This document shows positions 7,028 to 14,054 of a stretch of 14,308 nt of DNA, piece by piece; within the stretch, counting starts at the first letter, position 1, and every line of letters begins with the position of its first letter. The stretch comes from an uncultured Oscillospiraceae bacterium (GTDB lineage Bacteria; Bacillota_A; Clostridia; Oscillospirales; Oscillospiraceae): positions 1 to 14,308 of the forward strand of contig CAAFFR010000170.1 in NCBI GenBank assembly GCA_900762245.1. The letters run 5' to 3'. Under the pieces are notes generated by a model. It made no database searches. It was given only the letters and a program-made list of their open reading frames with translations, and had not been told where the DNA came from. The position numbers and the translations under genes were made by a program.

Positions 7028-8137
7028 TCAACCGTTCTTAATTCTGACGGGCAGGACCATGTAGGCGAAATCGAATTTTTCGTCTACAGGGGTCAGGACA
7101 ATGGGGCTCAGGCCGTTGGTCAGTTCCAGGGTGACCTCCTCAGAGGGGATGGCCTTCAGGGCATCGGCAAGATAGCGGACATTGAAGCCGATTTCCAGCT
7201 CCTTGCCGTCACCGGCCAGGGAGCACTTGTCCTCGGCGGCGCCGATGGTGGTGGAGGTCCGCATCAGCACTTCGTTGTGGCTGAAGACACAGCGGACGGG
7301 GCTCTTGTACTTTTCGGAAACGATGAGGCCAACGCGTTCCACGCTGGATGCCAGATCGGAAACATGGGCCACCAGCTTGATGGGGCAGTTGGTGGGGACC
7401 ACTCTTCTCCAATCCAAAAATTCACCGTCCAGCAGGCGGCACACCAGAGTCGCGGTGCCGATCTGGAACAGGATGTGCTTGGTGCCCAGAGTGAAGGATG
7501 CCATATCGTCGCAGTCGGTGACGATTTTTTCCACTTCCTTCAATCCCGCGGCGGGAACCACAAAGCTCAGCTCCCGCTGGGTGTTTTCTTCCGGATGCCA
7601 GGTACGGCGGGCAAGGCGGAAGCCGTCCACAGCGATGGTGGTAATGGAATCGTTGGTGACCTCGAACTTCACGCCGGTGTGGATGGGACGGCCCTGATTT
7701 TCGGACACGGCAAAAATGGTGCCGGAGATCAGCTCCTTCAGCTTGTTCTGAGGGATACGGATGGGACGGCCGGAGTTGACATCGGGCAGCTCGGGGTAAT
7801 CCTCGGCGGATTCGGCAGAAATGGTGAAGGAGGCATAGCCTGCCCGGATGGAGACCTTGAAGCTGTCGTCCACCACCACGGTGACGGGACCTTCCGGCAG
7901 ACGGCGGACGATATCGCCGAACAGCTTGGCCGGCAGGATGCACTGGCCGGGATCGGTGACCTCGGCTTCGATATCAAAGGTGATGGCAGTCTCCATATTA
8001 TAACCGGTGAGGCTTAACCCCAGACCGGCCTTGCAGAGGATGCCCTCAATAACGGAAAGGCTGCTCTTCTGAGCCACGGCCCGGCCCGCAATATTCAGGC
8101 CGGTAACCAGCATGCTTTTTTCACAGGTAAAACGCAT
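7028..8137 (-). CDS. dnaN: DNA polymerase III beta subunit (sliding clamp)
   Basis: 369-residue ring-forming processivity clamp. The protein starts MRFTCEKSMLVTGLNIAGRAV, matches the family from its first strand, and ends YMVLPVRIKNG, the conserved C-terminal strand (usually MLPMR). Three repeats of the clamp fold are expected in this length. It holds DNA polymerase III on the template and recruits other proteins through its hydrophobic pocket. The start is supported by AAGGA about eight bases upstream. It lies immediately downstream of the AT-rich part of oriC, as in B. subtilis. A dedicated promoter is not clear in that AT-rich stretch. The gene is followed by repeat B3 and then yaaA-recF. 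Confidence 0.98.
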   Translation of the reverse strand: MRFTCEKSMLVTGLNIAGRAVAQKSSLSVIEGILCKAGLGLSLTGYNMETAITFDIEAEVTDPGQCILPAKLFGDIVRRLPEGPVTVVVDDSFKVSIRAGYASFTISAESAEDYPELPDVNSGRPIRIPQNKLKELISGTIFAVSENQGRPIHTGVKFEVTNDSITTIAVDGFRLARRTWHPEENTQRELSFVVPAAGLKEVEKIVTDCDDMASFTLGTKHILFQIGTATLVCRLLDGEFLDWRRVVPTNCPIKLVAHVSDLASSVERVGLIVSEKYKSPVRCVFSHNEVLMRTSTTIGAAEDKCSLAGDGKELEIGFNVRYLADALKAIPSEEVTLELTNGLSPIVLTPVDEKFDFAYMVLPVRIKNG

Positions 8138-8139
8138 CG

Positions 8140-8380
8140 TCAGGTTCCTTTCTTGATTAAGATTTTAAAGATATATCTCTATAAATAAGTTTAGGTAGTA
8201 ATAACAGTAATAGTACAAACTTATGTGGATAAGTCCCTTTTTGTCTAGAGTTTCAACAGCTTTTTTTCCACAGGCCCAATGTGGAAAAGTAGAAGTTTTC
8301 AACAGGCACTGTGGAAGAAATTTTTGCTCCCAATTTTTCCACAGCCTGTCTCTCCACATTCCACAGCCCCTGTGGATAAA
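8140..8380. other. Probable chromosomal replication origin (oriC)
   Basis: This dnaA-dnaN gap has the layout of the B. subtilis unwinding region: a very AT-rich tract next to dnaN (8140-8222), then a cluster of DnaA boxes toward dnaA. Matches on the minus strand are TTATCCACA at 8224-8232 and 8371-8379, TTTTCCACA at 8280-8288, and TCTTCCACA at 8310-8318. On the plus strand TTTTCCACA occurs at 8264-8272 and 8335-8343. Weaker CCACA sites lie between 8350 and 8365. The remaining part of the gap to dnaA is repeat A2. Box spacing and exact unwinding point need experiment. Confidence 0.88.
8196..8213 (+). promoter_or_regulatory. DnaA-trio-like tract in the origin unwinding region
   Basis: The plus strand reads TAG TAA TAA CAG TAA TAG, six consecutive triplets, followed by about ten bases and then a perfect DnaA box at 8224-8232. 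Read 3' to 5' from the box these are GAT, AAT, GAC, AAT, AAT, GAT, which fits the DnaA-trio pattern described for B. subtilis, where DnaA filaments on one strand to open the duplex. One triplet (CAG) departs from consensus, and the spacer is not GC-rich as in B. subtilis. Confidence 0.7.
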
Positions 8381-8390
8381 ATTTTGCGTG

Positions 8391-8577
8391 CACTGGCGCG
8401 GGAGCGCCCAAGGCTTCCCCCGGGGGGAAGCTGTCGAGCGCAGCGAGACTGATGAGGAGTGCGGGCGGTAATGTTACGATTTGCACAATGTTCCAGGCTT
8501 GCTAATATGTCGGAACTGCACGCCATCCCTCATCCGTCACGGCTTGCGCCGTGCCACCTTCCCCCCGGGGGAAGGCT
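8391..8577. repeat. Family A composite palindromic element, copy A2, at oriC
   Basis: It lies between the last DnaA box and the dnaA stop codon, which it abuts. The outer hairpin is GGCGC/GCGCC at 8395-8408, then CTTCCCCCGGGGGGAAG, a weak GTC/GAC-closed second hairpin, and ACTGATGAGGAGTGCGGG. The core leads to the inverted other end: CCCTCATCCGTCACGGC, GCCGTG and the closing CCTTCCCCCCGGGGGAAGG. Its orientation is opposite to A3, with which it brackets dnaA. Confidence 0.9.
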
Positions 8578-9891
8578 TTATAAGCAGGAATTGATATTGG
8601 CGGTAATATCCCGGACATTATTCTGCATGTTGCTGTCGCCGTTTTTCAGGGAGACTTCCACCTTGCGGATGGCGTACAGGACGGTGGAGTGGTCACGGGC
8701 AAATTCCTTGCCGATATCCGGCAGGCTGAGATTGGTGAGCTTGCGGATGAGGTACATGGCAACCTGCCGGGCTTCGGCGGTGCCTTTGTTTTTCTGGGTG
8801 CCTCTCAGAACCACTTCGTCCACATTGTAGAACTTGCAGACCTGGCTGATGATGAGGCTGGGGGTGGGCAGGGCGTTGCCTTCGGACTTGAACATGTCGT
8901 CGATGGCCCGGGAGATGTTGGGCAGGTCCAGGGGCATGTTATTCAGGTCCCGGTAGGCCAGGATCTTTTTCACAGTGCCTTCGATCTGCCGGACATTGTT
9001 GGTGATGTTGATGGCAACGTAATTGCACACATCATCCGTCAGATCCAGACCCAGCTGACGGGCCTTGTTCTTGATGATGGCCATGCGGGTCTCGTAGTCC
9101 GGGGGATTGATGTCGGCAATGAGGCCCCAGAGGAAACGGCTGCGCAGACGCTCTTCCAGGGTCAGCATATCGTCGGGCTTCCGGTCGCTGGTGAGGACGA
9201 TCTGCTTGTGCTCTTCGTAGAGCTTATTGAAGGTATGGAAAAATTCCTCCTGGGTGGATTCCTTGCCGGCGATGAACTGGATATCATCCACCAGGAACAG
9301 GTCGGCTTCCCGGTACTTGGAGCGAAATTCGATATTCTTACCGTTTTTGATGGCGTCGATCAGTTCGTTGGTGAACTGGTCGCCCTTGATATAGACGATG
9401 TTGGCATCGGGATTGTCCTTGCGGATGCCGTTGGCGATGGCGTACAGCAGGTGGGTCTTGCCAACGCCGGGGGGGCCGTAGATGAACAGGGGATTATAGA
9501 CCTGGCCTGGAGTTTTGGAAACGGCAATGGCGGCGGAGTGGGCGAAGCGGTTGGAGGGACCCACCACGAAATTGTCAAAGGTGAACTGGGGGTTAAAGTC
9601 CATGGAGGTGGGGGACTTACCCTTAGACTTTCTGGCGTTCAGCTCTTCATCACCGAAGACCAGCAGTCTGGCATCGGAATTGAAAATTTCTTTCAGGGCG
9701 TCGTGGATGTAATCTGTACACCGGCGGCGGATGATCTCCCGGCGGAAGTCGGAAGGGGAATAGAGGATGAGGTTGTGTTCGTTGAGCTCCACCACCTCGG
9801 CATCGTCGAACCATGCGGACACGGTGACGGCACCCAGCCGCTCCTCCATATGGCTCAGGACCTTAGCCCAGACGTAGGCAGATGAATACAT
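8578..9891 (-). CDS. dnaA: Chromosomal replication initiator DnaA
   Basis: 437-residue AAA+ initiator that binds DnaA boxes and opens oriC. Domain I spans about 1-80 and a short linker about 81-100. The ATPase follows with Walker A GPPGVGKTH at 139-147, Walker B LFLVDDIQF at 198-206, sensor LTSDR at 233-237, and the arginine-finger region RLRSRFLWG with Arg252. The DNA-binding domain IV carries the signature ARDHSTVLYAIRKV at 398-411. The Walker A has GPPGVGKT where GG(T/V)GLGKT is commoner. The start MYSSAYVW is chosen because AAGGAG lies nine bases upstream and the fold begins here; the frame extends to 9984 but that part overlaps the promoter. The gene lies between inverted repeats A2 and A3. 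Confidence 0.99.
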   Translation of the reverse strand: MYSSAYVWAKVLSHMEERLGAVTVSAWFDDAEVVELNEHNLILYSPSDFRREIIRRRCTDYIHDALKEIFNSDARLLVFGDEELNARKSKGKSPTSMDFNPQFTFDNFVVGPSNRFAHSAAIAVSKTPGQVYNPLFIYGPPGVGKTHLLYAIANGIRKDNPDANIVYIKGDQFTNELIDAIKNGKNIEFRSKYREADLFLVDDIQFIAGKESTQEEFFHTFNKLYEEHKQIVLTSDRKPDDMLTLEERLRSRFLWGLIADINPPDYETRMAIIKNKARQLGLDLTDDVCNYVAINITNNVRQIEGTVKKILAYRDLNNMPLDLPNISRAIDDMFKSEGNALPTPSLIISQVCKFYNVDEVVLRGTQKNKGTAEARQVAMYLIRKLTNLSLPDIGKEFARDHSTVLYAIRKVEVSLKNGDSNMQNNVRDITANINSCL

Positions 9892-9937
9892 GCGTTTCGG
9901 CTCCTTTCTCCTGTCTCTTAAAGCCCAAAAATGCAGG

Positions 9938-10003
9938 TGATCCACAGGGTTCTGGGCATAATTTTTCACCCTAAATTTTATCACATTTTACTAGAAAGCA
10001 CAA
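9938..10003 (-). promoter_or_regulatory. dnaA promoter with DnaA-box-like sites
   Basis: On the minus strand TTGTGC (9998-10003), 17 bases, then TAAAAT (9975-9980) preceded by TGA form a sigma-A-type promoter with an extended -10. The predicted transcription start is near 9968. Near-matches to the DnaA box sit close to it: TTTTTCACC at 9963-9971 and TGATCCACA at 9938-9946 (plus-strand reading). This arrangement is compatible with DnaA repressing its own gene, as known in other bacteria. The sites have one mismatch each. Confidence 0.72.
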
Positions 10004-10101
10004 GGGTTTTTTGGCGATATTCCAATAGGAATATGACGAATTTCCAGGAAAATTAAGAAGTGGAAATGGGCATATTTTTTATTCTCCGAAAGAAGGAAAA
10101 A

Positions 10102-10288
10102 AAGCCTTCCCCCGGGGGGAAGGTGGCACGGCGCAAGCCGTGACGGATGAGGGGTGGCGTGCAGTTGCGACATGTGAGCAGGTCTGGAACATTGTGCAAA
10201 TCGCAACATTACCGCCCGCATTCCTCATCAGTCTGCCCTTCGGGCATCCAGCTTCCCCCCGGGGGAAGCCTTTGGCGCTGCGCGCCAT
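10102..10288. repeat. Family A composite palindromic element, copy A3
   Basis: It lies in the 590-base dnaA-yitT gap, upstream of both promoters' starts. The left end is CCTTCCCCCGGGGGGAAGG with the CACGGC/GCCGTG hairpin and ACGGATGAGGG. The core ends CGCCCGCATTCCTCATCAGT. The right end has a TGCCC/GGGCA hairpin, CTTCCCCCCGGGGGAAG, and an outer GGCGC/GCGCC hairpin. The other parts of the gap are the dnaA promoter (about 9938-10003), AT-rich sequence with no recognisable gene (10004-10101 and 10289-10387), and the yitT promoter. Confidence 0.9.
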
Positions 10289-10387
10289 GATATATTATAC
10301 AGGGACAACTATATGCCTCACACGGACACCTATCCAACTTTATGGAAACTGTCAGCAAAGTAATCTTAATTTTCGTCACTTTGCGCC

Positions 10388-10416
10388 TTGACCCTATGAA
10401 AAAGCTATGCTACAAT
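10388..10416 (+). promoter_or_regulatory. Promoter for the YitT-family gene
   Basis: TTGACC (10388-10393), a 17-base spacer, and TACAAT (10411-10416) preceded by TGC give a near-consensus vegetative promoter with extended -10. Transcription would start near 10423, leaving a leader of about 60 bases before the ATG at 10482. No operator palindrome is obvious in this stretch. Confidence 0.8.
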
Positions 10417-10481
10417 TTATGATTAAGAAACCACTTATAATGCGGTAAATTCCATATTTTTCGGCATAGGAGCGGCATCAT

Positions 10482-11402
10482 ATGCGTACTGCGAAAAAGA
10501 TTTGGACGTATCTGGTCATCGCTGCCGTGGCACTGATCGCCTCGGTGAATTATGAGCTTTTCGTCTTCCCAAACCAGTTCGCCCCCTCGGGACTTAACGG
10601 CATCTGCACCATGGTCCAGCACATTACCGGCATCAGCGTGGGCTATCTGAGCCTGCTGATCAATGTGCCCCTTGCCATCTGGTGCTATATCGAGGTCAGC
10701 AAGCCCGTGGCCATGCGTTCCATGGTGTATGTGGTGATGTTTTCGGTAGGACTGATTCTTCTGGACCGATTGGACATCAGTGCCTTCTATTATACCACAG
10801 ATAACGGCACCTCCAAAATTCTGGGACCTCTGGTGGCCGGCATCATTCAGGGTTACGTCTTCTCCATTCTGATGAAGGCCAGCGCCTATAGCGGCGGTAC
10901 GGATTTCATTTCCGCCATCGTCCATAAGCGAAATCCTGCCAAGAGCGTTCTGGGCTTCAGCTTTACCATGAATGTTTTCATTGCCATCGCCAGCTATTTC
11001 GTCTATGGCTATCAGATGGAGCCTGTGATCCTGTGCATCCTGTACAGCTTCATGTCCTCCACCGTTGGCGACCGTCTGATGAAGTCCGGCCGGGAAGCCA
11101 TCTGCTTTGAGATCATTACCGACTTCCCCAATGAGATTTCTCAGGAGATCATTCAGAAGACCCACCACTCTACCACCCTGGTTCCCGCGAAGGGCATGTA
11201 TTCCGGCAAGGAGACCAATATGCTCATCTGCGTGGTAAACAAGACCCAGGCAGCTGCTGTTGCCAATATCTGCCGCAGCTATCCCAATACCTTCGCCGTC
11301 ATGGACCCTGTGGGCGAGGTCATGGGCAACTTCAAAAATCTGTCCCACTCCGGCAAGGAAGTCAAAGAAATCCTGGACTCCGGCGACGGAAAGACTTTGT
11401 AA
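10482..11402 (+). CDS. YitT-family integral membrane protein with C-terminal DUF2179 domain
   Basis: 306 residues. Hydrophobic segments lie at about 7-29, 50-70, 78-95, 113-132, 158-176 and 180-195, matching the YitT (DUF161) membrane region. The family motif SGGTDFISAI is at 137-146. A soluble C-terminal DUF2179 domain spans about 205-287 and ends with the typical DPVGEVMGNF stretch. The family lies in the cytoplasmic membrane; no transport substrate or reaction is established, so none is claimed. AGGAG lies nine bases before the ATG and a strong promoter lies upstream. It is transcribed divergently from dnaA and codirectionally with guaB, separated by repeat B4. Whether guaB shares its transcript is unclear. 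Confidence 0.9.
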   Translation: MRTAKKIWTYLVIAAVALIASVNYELFVFPNQFAPSGLNGICTMVQHITGISVGYLSLLINVPLAIWCYIEVSKPVAMRSMVYVVMFSVGLILLDRLDISAFYYTTDNGTSKILGPLVAGIIQGYVFSILMKASAYSGGTDFISAIVHKRNPAKSVLGFSFTMNVFIAIASYFVYGYQMEPVILCILYSFMSSTVGDRLMKSGREAICFEIITDFPNEISQEIIQKTHHSTTLVPAKGMYSGKETNMLICVVNKTQAAAVANICRSYPNTFAVMDPVGEVMGNFKNLSHSGKEVKEILDSGDGKTL

Positions 11403-11413
11403 AAGAATCCTAC

Positions 11414-11536
11414 TTGCCTCCCTCTCTGAGGGAGGTGTCTGCGCAAAGCGGAGACGGAGGAAGTACGAATAAAAAGAAAGCCCCAATAGGCTCCCCCCGC
11501 CCCTTCGGGGCACCCCCCTCATAAATGCGGGGGCAA
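11414..11536. repeat. Family B composite palindromic element, copy B4 (variant right end)
   Basis: The ends are TTGCC and GGCAA. The left end has hairpin CCTCCCTCTCTGAGGGAGG, a second hairpin with GTCT/AGAC outer pairs and CGC/GCG inner pairs, and ACGGAGGAAGTAC. The core of about 23 bases is A-rich. The right end is a divergent subtype: GCCCC/GGGGC hairpin and an outer arm CCCCTCATAAATGCGGGG. It starts 11 bases after the YitT-family stop codon. About 50 bases of AT-rich sequence follow before guaB, in which I see no clear -35/-10 pair. Confidence 0.82.
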
Positions 11537-11588
11537 GATAACTCAGAAAAACTAAAATTCACATAAAAATTTACAGGAGGAAACACCA

Positions 11589-13094
11589 ATGGCCTACTAT
11601 TATCCGGAACCCAGCCACACTTTCAGTGAGTATCTGCTCGTCCCCGGCTATACCTCTGAGGAGTGCATTCCTGACCGCGTCAGCCTGAAGACCCCCCTCG
11701 TCAAGTACCGCAAGGGCGTGGAAGAACCCGCTATTTCTCTGAATATTCCTCTGACTTCTGCCGTTATGCAGTCTGTTTCCAATGACTCCCTGGCCATTGC
11801 TCTGGCTAAGGAAGGCGGCATCAGCTTCATCTACGGTTCCCAGTCCATCGAGGACCAGGCTGCCATGGTTGCCAAGGTCAAGGGCTACAAGGCCGGCTTT
11901 GTTACCTCTGCTTCCAACCTGACTCCCGATGCCACTCTGGCTGACGTTCTGGCTCTGAAGGCAAAGAACGGCTTCTCCACCGTGGCCATCACCGACGACG
12001 GCACCGCTCACGGTAAGCTGCTGGGCATCGTCACCAGCCGCGACTACCGCGTTTCCCGCATGAACCCCTCCGATAAGGTCTGCACCTTCATGACCCCCCG
12101 GGCCAAGCTGGTCACTGCTCCCGCTGAGACCACGCTGAAGGAAGCCAACAACATCATCTGGGACAACAAGCTCAACTCCCTGCCCATTGTGGACGCAGAG
12201 GACAAGCTGATGTACTTCGTCTTCCGCAAGGACTACGCTTCCCACAAGGAAAACCCCCTGGAACTGCTGGACGACAAGAAGCGCTATCTGGTTGGCGCCG
12301 GTATCAATACCCGCGACTACGCAAAGCGTATCCCCGCTCTGCTGGAGGCCGGTGTTGACGTTCTGGTTATCGACTCCTCCGAGGGCTACACCTGCTGGCA
12401 GGCCAACACCATTAAGTGGGTCCGGGAAAACTACGGCGACACCGTGAAGATCGGTGCCGGCAACGTGGTTGACAAGGACGGCTTCCGCTTCCTGGCTGAG
12501 GCTGGCGCTGACTTCGTCAAGGTCGGCATCGGCGGCGGCTCCATCTGCATCACCCGAGAAACCAAGGGCATCGGCCGCGGTCAGGCTACCGCTGTCATCG
12601 ATGTGGCAGCAGCCCGTGACGAATACTTCCAGGAGACCGGCATCTATGTGCCCATCTGCTCTGACGGCGGTATCGTCCACGACTACCACATGACCCTGGC
12701 TCTGGCTATGGGCGCTGACTTCATGATGCTGGGCCGCTACTTCGCCCGCTTCGACGAGTCCCCCACCAACAAGGTCATGGTCAACGGCGCTTACATGAAG
12801 GAGTACTGGGGCGAAGGCTCCAACCGTGCCCGTAACTGGCAGCGCTACGACCTGGGCGGCTCCACCAAGCTGAGCTTCGAGGAAGGTGTTGACTCCTACG
12901 TCACCTACGCAGGTCCCCTGCATGACAACGTGGAGGCTTCCCTGTACAAGGTCAAGTCCACCATGTGCAACGTCGGTGTCACCAATATCCCCGACCTGCA
13001 GCGCGATGCCAAGCTGACTCTGGTGTCCTCCGTCTCCATCGTCGAAGGCGGCGCCCACGACGTCACCCTGCGTTCCACTTCCACCGTTAAGTAA
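11589..13094 (+). CDS. guaB: Inosine-5'-monophosphate dehydrogenase, Tritrichomonas-like type
   Basis: 501-residue enzyme that oxidises IMP to XMP with NAD+, the first committed step of guanine nucleotide synthesis. The (beta/alpha)8 barrel is interrupted by two CBS domains at about 105-225 ([16 protein letters not shown]). The catalytic loop [19 protein letters not shown] contains Cys320; Asp262 in IDSSEGY and the flap pair Arg419-Tyr420 in NWQRYDLGG complete the active site. As I recall the Tritrichomonas foetus IMPDH sequence, this protein follows it nearly end to end with a one-residue offset (Cys319, Arg418-Tyr419), unlike the common GPGSICTTR bacterial type. AGGAGG lies eight bases before the ATG. 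A strong terminator follows. Codon choice is strongly biased (CTG, GGC, AAG, TCC), suggesting high expression. Confidence 0.95.
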   Translation: MAYYYPEPSHTFSEYLLVPGYTSEECIPDRVSLKTPLVKYRKGVEEPAISLNIPLTSAVMQSVSNDSLAIALAKEGGISFIYGSQSIEDQAAMVAKVKGYKAGFVTSASNLTPDATLADVLALKAKNGFSTVAITDDGTAHGKLLGIVTSRDYRVSRMNPSDKVCTFMTPRAKLVTAPAETTLKEANNIIWDNKLNSLPIVDAEDKLMYFVFRKDYASHKENPLELLDDKKRYLVGAGINTRDYAKRIPALLEAGVDVLVIDSSEGYTCWQANTIKWVRENYGDTVKIGAGNVVDKDGFRFLAEAGADFVKVGIGGGSICITRETKGIGRGQATAVIDVAAARDEYFQETGIYVPICSDGGIVHDYHMTLALAMGADFMMLGRYFARFDESPTNKVMVNGAYMKEYWGEGSNRARNWQRYDLGGSTKLSFEEGVDSYVTYAGPLHDNVEASLYKVKSTMCNVGVTNIPDLQRDAKLTLVSSVSIVEGGAHDVTLRSTSTVK

Positions 13095-13105
13095 AAAGCA
13101 TAAGG

Positions 13106-13135
13106 AAACCCCCGGTCAACCGACCGGGGGTTTTG
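13106..13135 (+). terminator. Intrinsic terminator of guaB
   Basis: CCCCCGGTC (13109-13117), loop AACC, GACCGGGGG (13122-13130), followed by TTTTGT; flanking AAA and TTT extend the stem to about 12 base pairs. It lies 12 bases after the guaB stop. On the opposite strand the hairpin is followed only by TTT then C bases, so it would be weaker for plsY. Confidence 0.93.
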
Positions 13136-13159
13136 TATGCATGGAAAATGTAATTTATT

Positions 13160-13375
13160 GTACTGTGGCGCGGGAGCGCCAAGGCTTCCCCCGGGGGGAA
13201 GCTGGCACGAATCTTTGATTCGTGACTGATGAGGAATGCGGGAAGAAAAGTCGCGATTTGCACTATGTTTCGGACTTTTTCCAGGCTGGATACTGCACGC
13301 TGTCCCTCATCCGTCTCGCCTGCGGCGAGCCACCTTCCCCCCGGGGGAAGGCTTTGGGCGCTGACGCGCCAGTAC
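13160..13375. repeat. Family A composite palindromic element, copy A4
   Basis: This fills most of the guaB-plsY gap after the terminator. The outermost bases GTACTG and CAGTAC are inverted. Next come outer hairpins GGCGC/GCGCC at both ends, CTTCCCCCGGGGGGAAG, and second hairpins with CACGAATC/GATTCGTG arms on the left and CTCGCC/GGCGAG arms on the right. The core is the most divergent of the four. Its orientation is the same as A2. It lies between the convergent 3' ends of guaB and plsY. Confidence 0.9.
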
Positions 13376-13402
13376 GTTACATGCCCATGTATGCCCAGGA
13401 GA

Positions 13403-14020
13403 TTACGGTTTCTTACCAAACACCTTGTTTACATAATCCTTGGTATTGATGACATCCTTCTTCTGTCTTGCCAGCTGGAGGTTATTCCAGTGGGTCAGGA
13501 AGATGATGGCGCTGGCTGCTGTGCAGGCGTAAAATACGGAATCCACGCCCCGGTCCAGCCACACCAGAATGGGGAACATAATGGTGCCGTAAATGGGAGC
13601 AGCCACACCCACATTGAACAGGAGCATCAGCAGGATACCGGGAATCACGATCAGCAGGAAGAAAATCGGGCTGTAGGCCAGAATCAGACCGCCGAAGGCA
13701 GCCAGCCCTTTACCGCCCCGGAATTTCCGGTGGACAGGGAAGCAGTGGCCCAGAATGGTGCCGATGCTGGCAATCACCTTGGCAGCCGCCGCCTGGGGAA
13801 ACAGGAACCGGGCCAGCCGGTAGGAGAAGAAGGACTTCAAAATATCAAAGATCATGACAAAAATGCCGGCCTTTTTTCCCAGTACCAGACCGGTATTGGT
13901 GGCACCTAAATTCTTGGTGCCTTCTTTCGTCAGATCCACATCTTTTCGTTTGGAGATCCAGGCCGCCGGGCTGATGCAGCCGATGAGATATCCCATTCCT
14001 AAGCTCAAAATCGTACTCAT
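13403..14020 (-). CDS. plsY: PlsY-type acyl-phosphate:glycerol-3-phosphate acyltransferase, divergent
   Basis: 205-residue membrane protein with several hydrophobic segments (about 3-22, 51-70, 82-95, 112-137, 139-155, 160-175). The family transfers acyl groups from acyl-phosphate to glycerol-3-phosphate, the first step of phospholipid synthesis. Motif 1 is altered: Ser17 is kept, but the usual arginine of D-I-R is Thr31 and GSGN reads GTKN (34-37) before LGATN. Motif 2, GHCFPVHRKFRGGKG at 91-105, is well kept. Motif 3 keeps His177 and Asn180 in THWNN but loses the rest of the usual HRENIKRL. It may be a second, specialised paralogue. The start has only a weak ribosome site (AAAGTGAG), but a good promoter lies upstream. 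Confidence 0.85.
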   Translation of the reverse strand: MSTILSLGMGYLIGCISPAAWISKRKDVDLTKEGTKNLGATNTGLVLGKKAGIFVMIFDILKSFFSYRLARFLFPQAAAAKVIASIGTILGHCFPVHRKFRGGKGLAAFGGLILAYSPIFFLLIVIPGILLMLLFNVGVAAPIYGTIMFPILVWLDRGVDSVFYACTAASAIIFLTHWNNLQLARQKKDVINTKDYVNKVFGKKP

Positions 14021-14054
14021 AGCAAGCTCACTTTCTGTCTGTTGTTAACATGTA

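Noticed and set aside
8689..9885. Plus-strand open frame opposite dnaA
   Set aside because: Shadow of dnaA; no recognisable motif.
9892..9984. N-terminal extension of dnaA by 31 codons
   Set aside because: It overlaps the predicted promoter -10 and transcription start; AAGGAG and domain I homology fix the start at 9891.
9991..10221. Small frame beginning MRAVMLRFAQCSR, also present at 8459 in A2
   Set aside because: It is the translation of the family A repeat core and ends; similarity between the copies is due to the DNA repeat, and the frame is not kept in A1 or A4.
11421..11439. B4 first hairpin as a terminator for the YitT-family gene
   Set aside because: The GC-rich hairpin is not followed by a T run, so intrinsic termination is not supported.
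10410..11522. Minus-strand 370-codon frame opposite the YitT-family gene
   Set aside because: Antisense shadow that runs through repeat B4; the plus-strand gene has clear family motifs, promoter and ribosome site.
11403..11588. Purine riboswitch ahead of guaB
   Set aside because: The gap is accounted for by repeat B4 and an AT-rich leader of about 50 bases; no purine aptamer core or terminator/antiterminator pair is seen.
11571..13058. Minus-strand 495-codon frame opposite guaB
   Set aside because: Shadow caused by strong codon bias of guaB; repetitive Gly/Val/His composition.
13228..13262. CTGATGAG box in A ends resembling the hammerhead ribozyme core
   Set aside because: No stem II followed by CGAAA is found at the right distance, and other ends have CGGATGAG, which would break the catalytic core.
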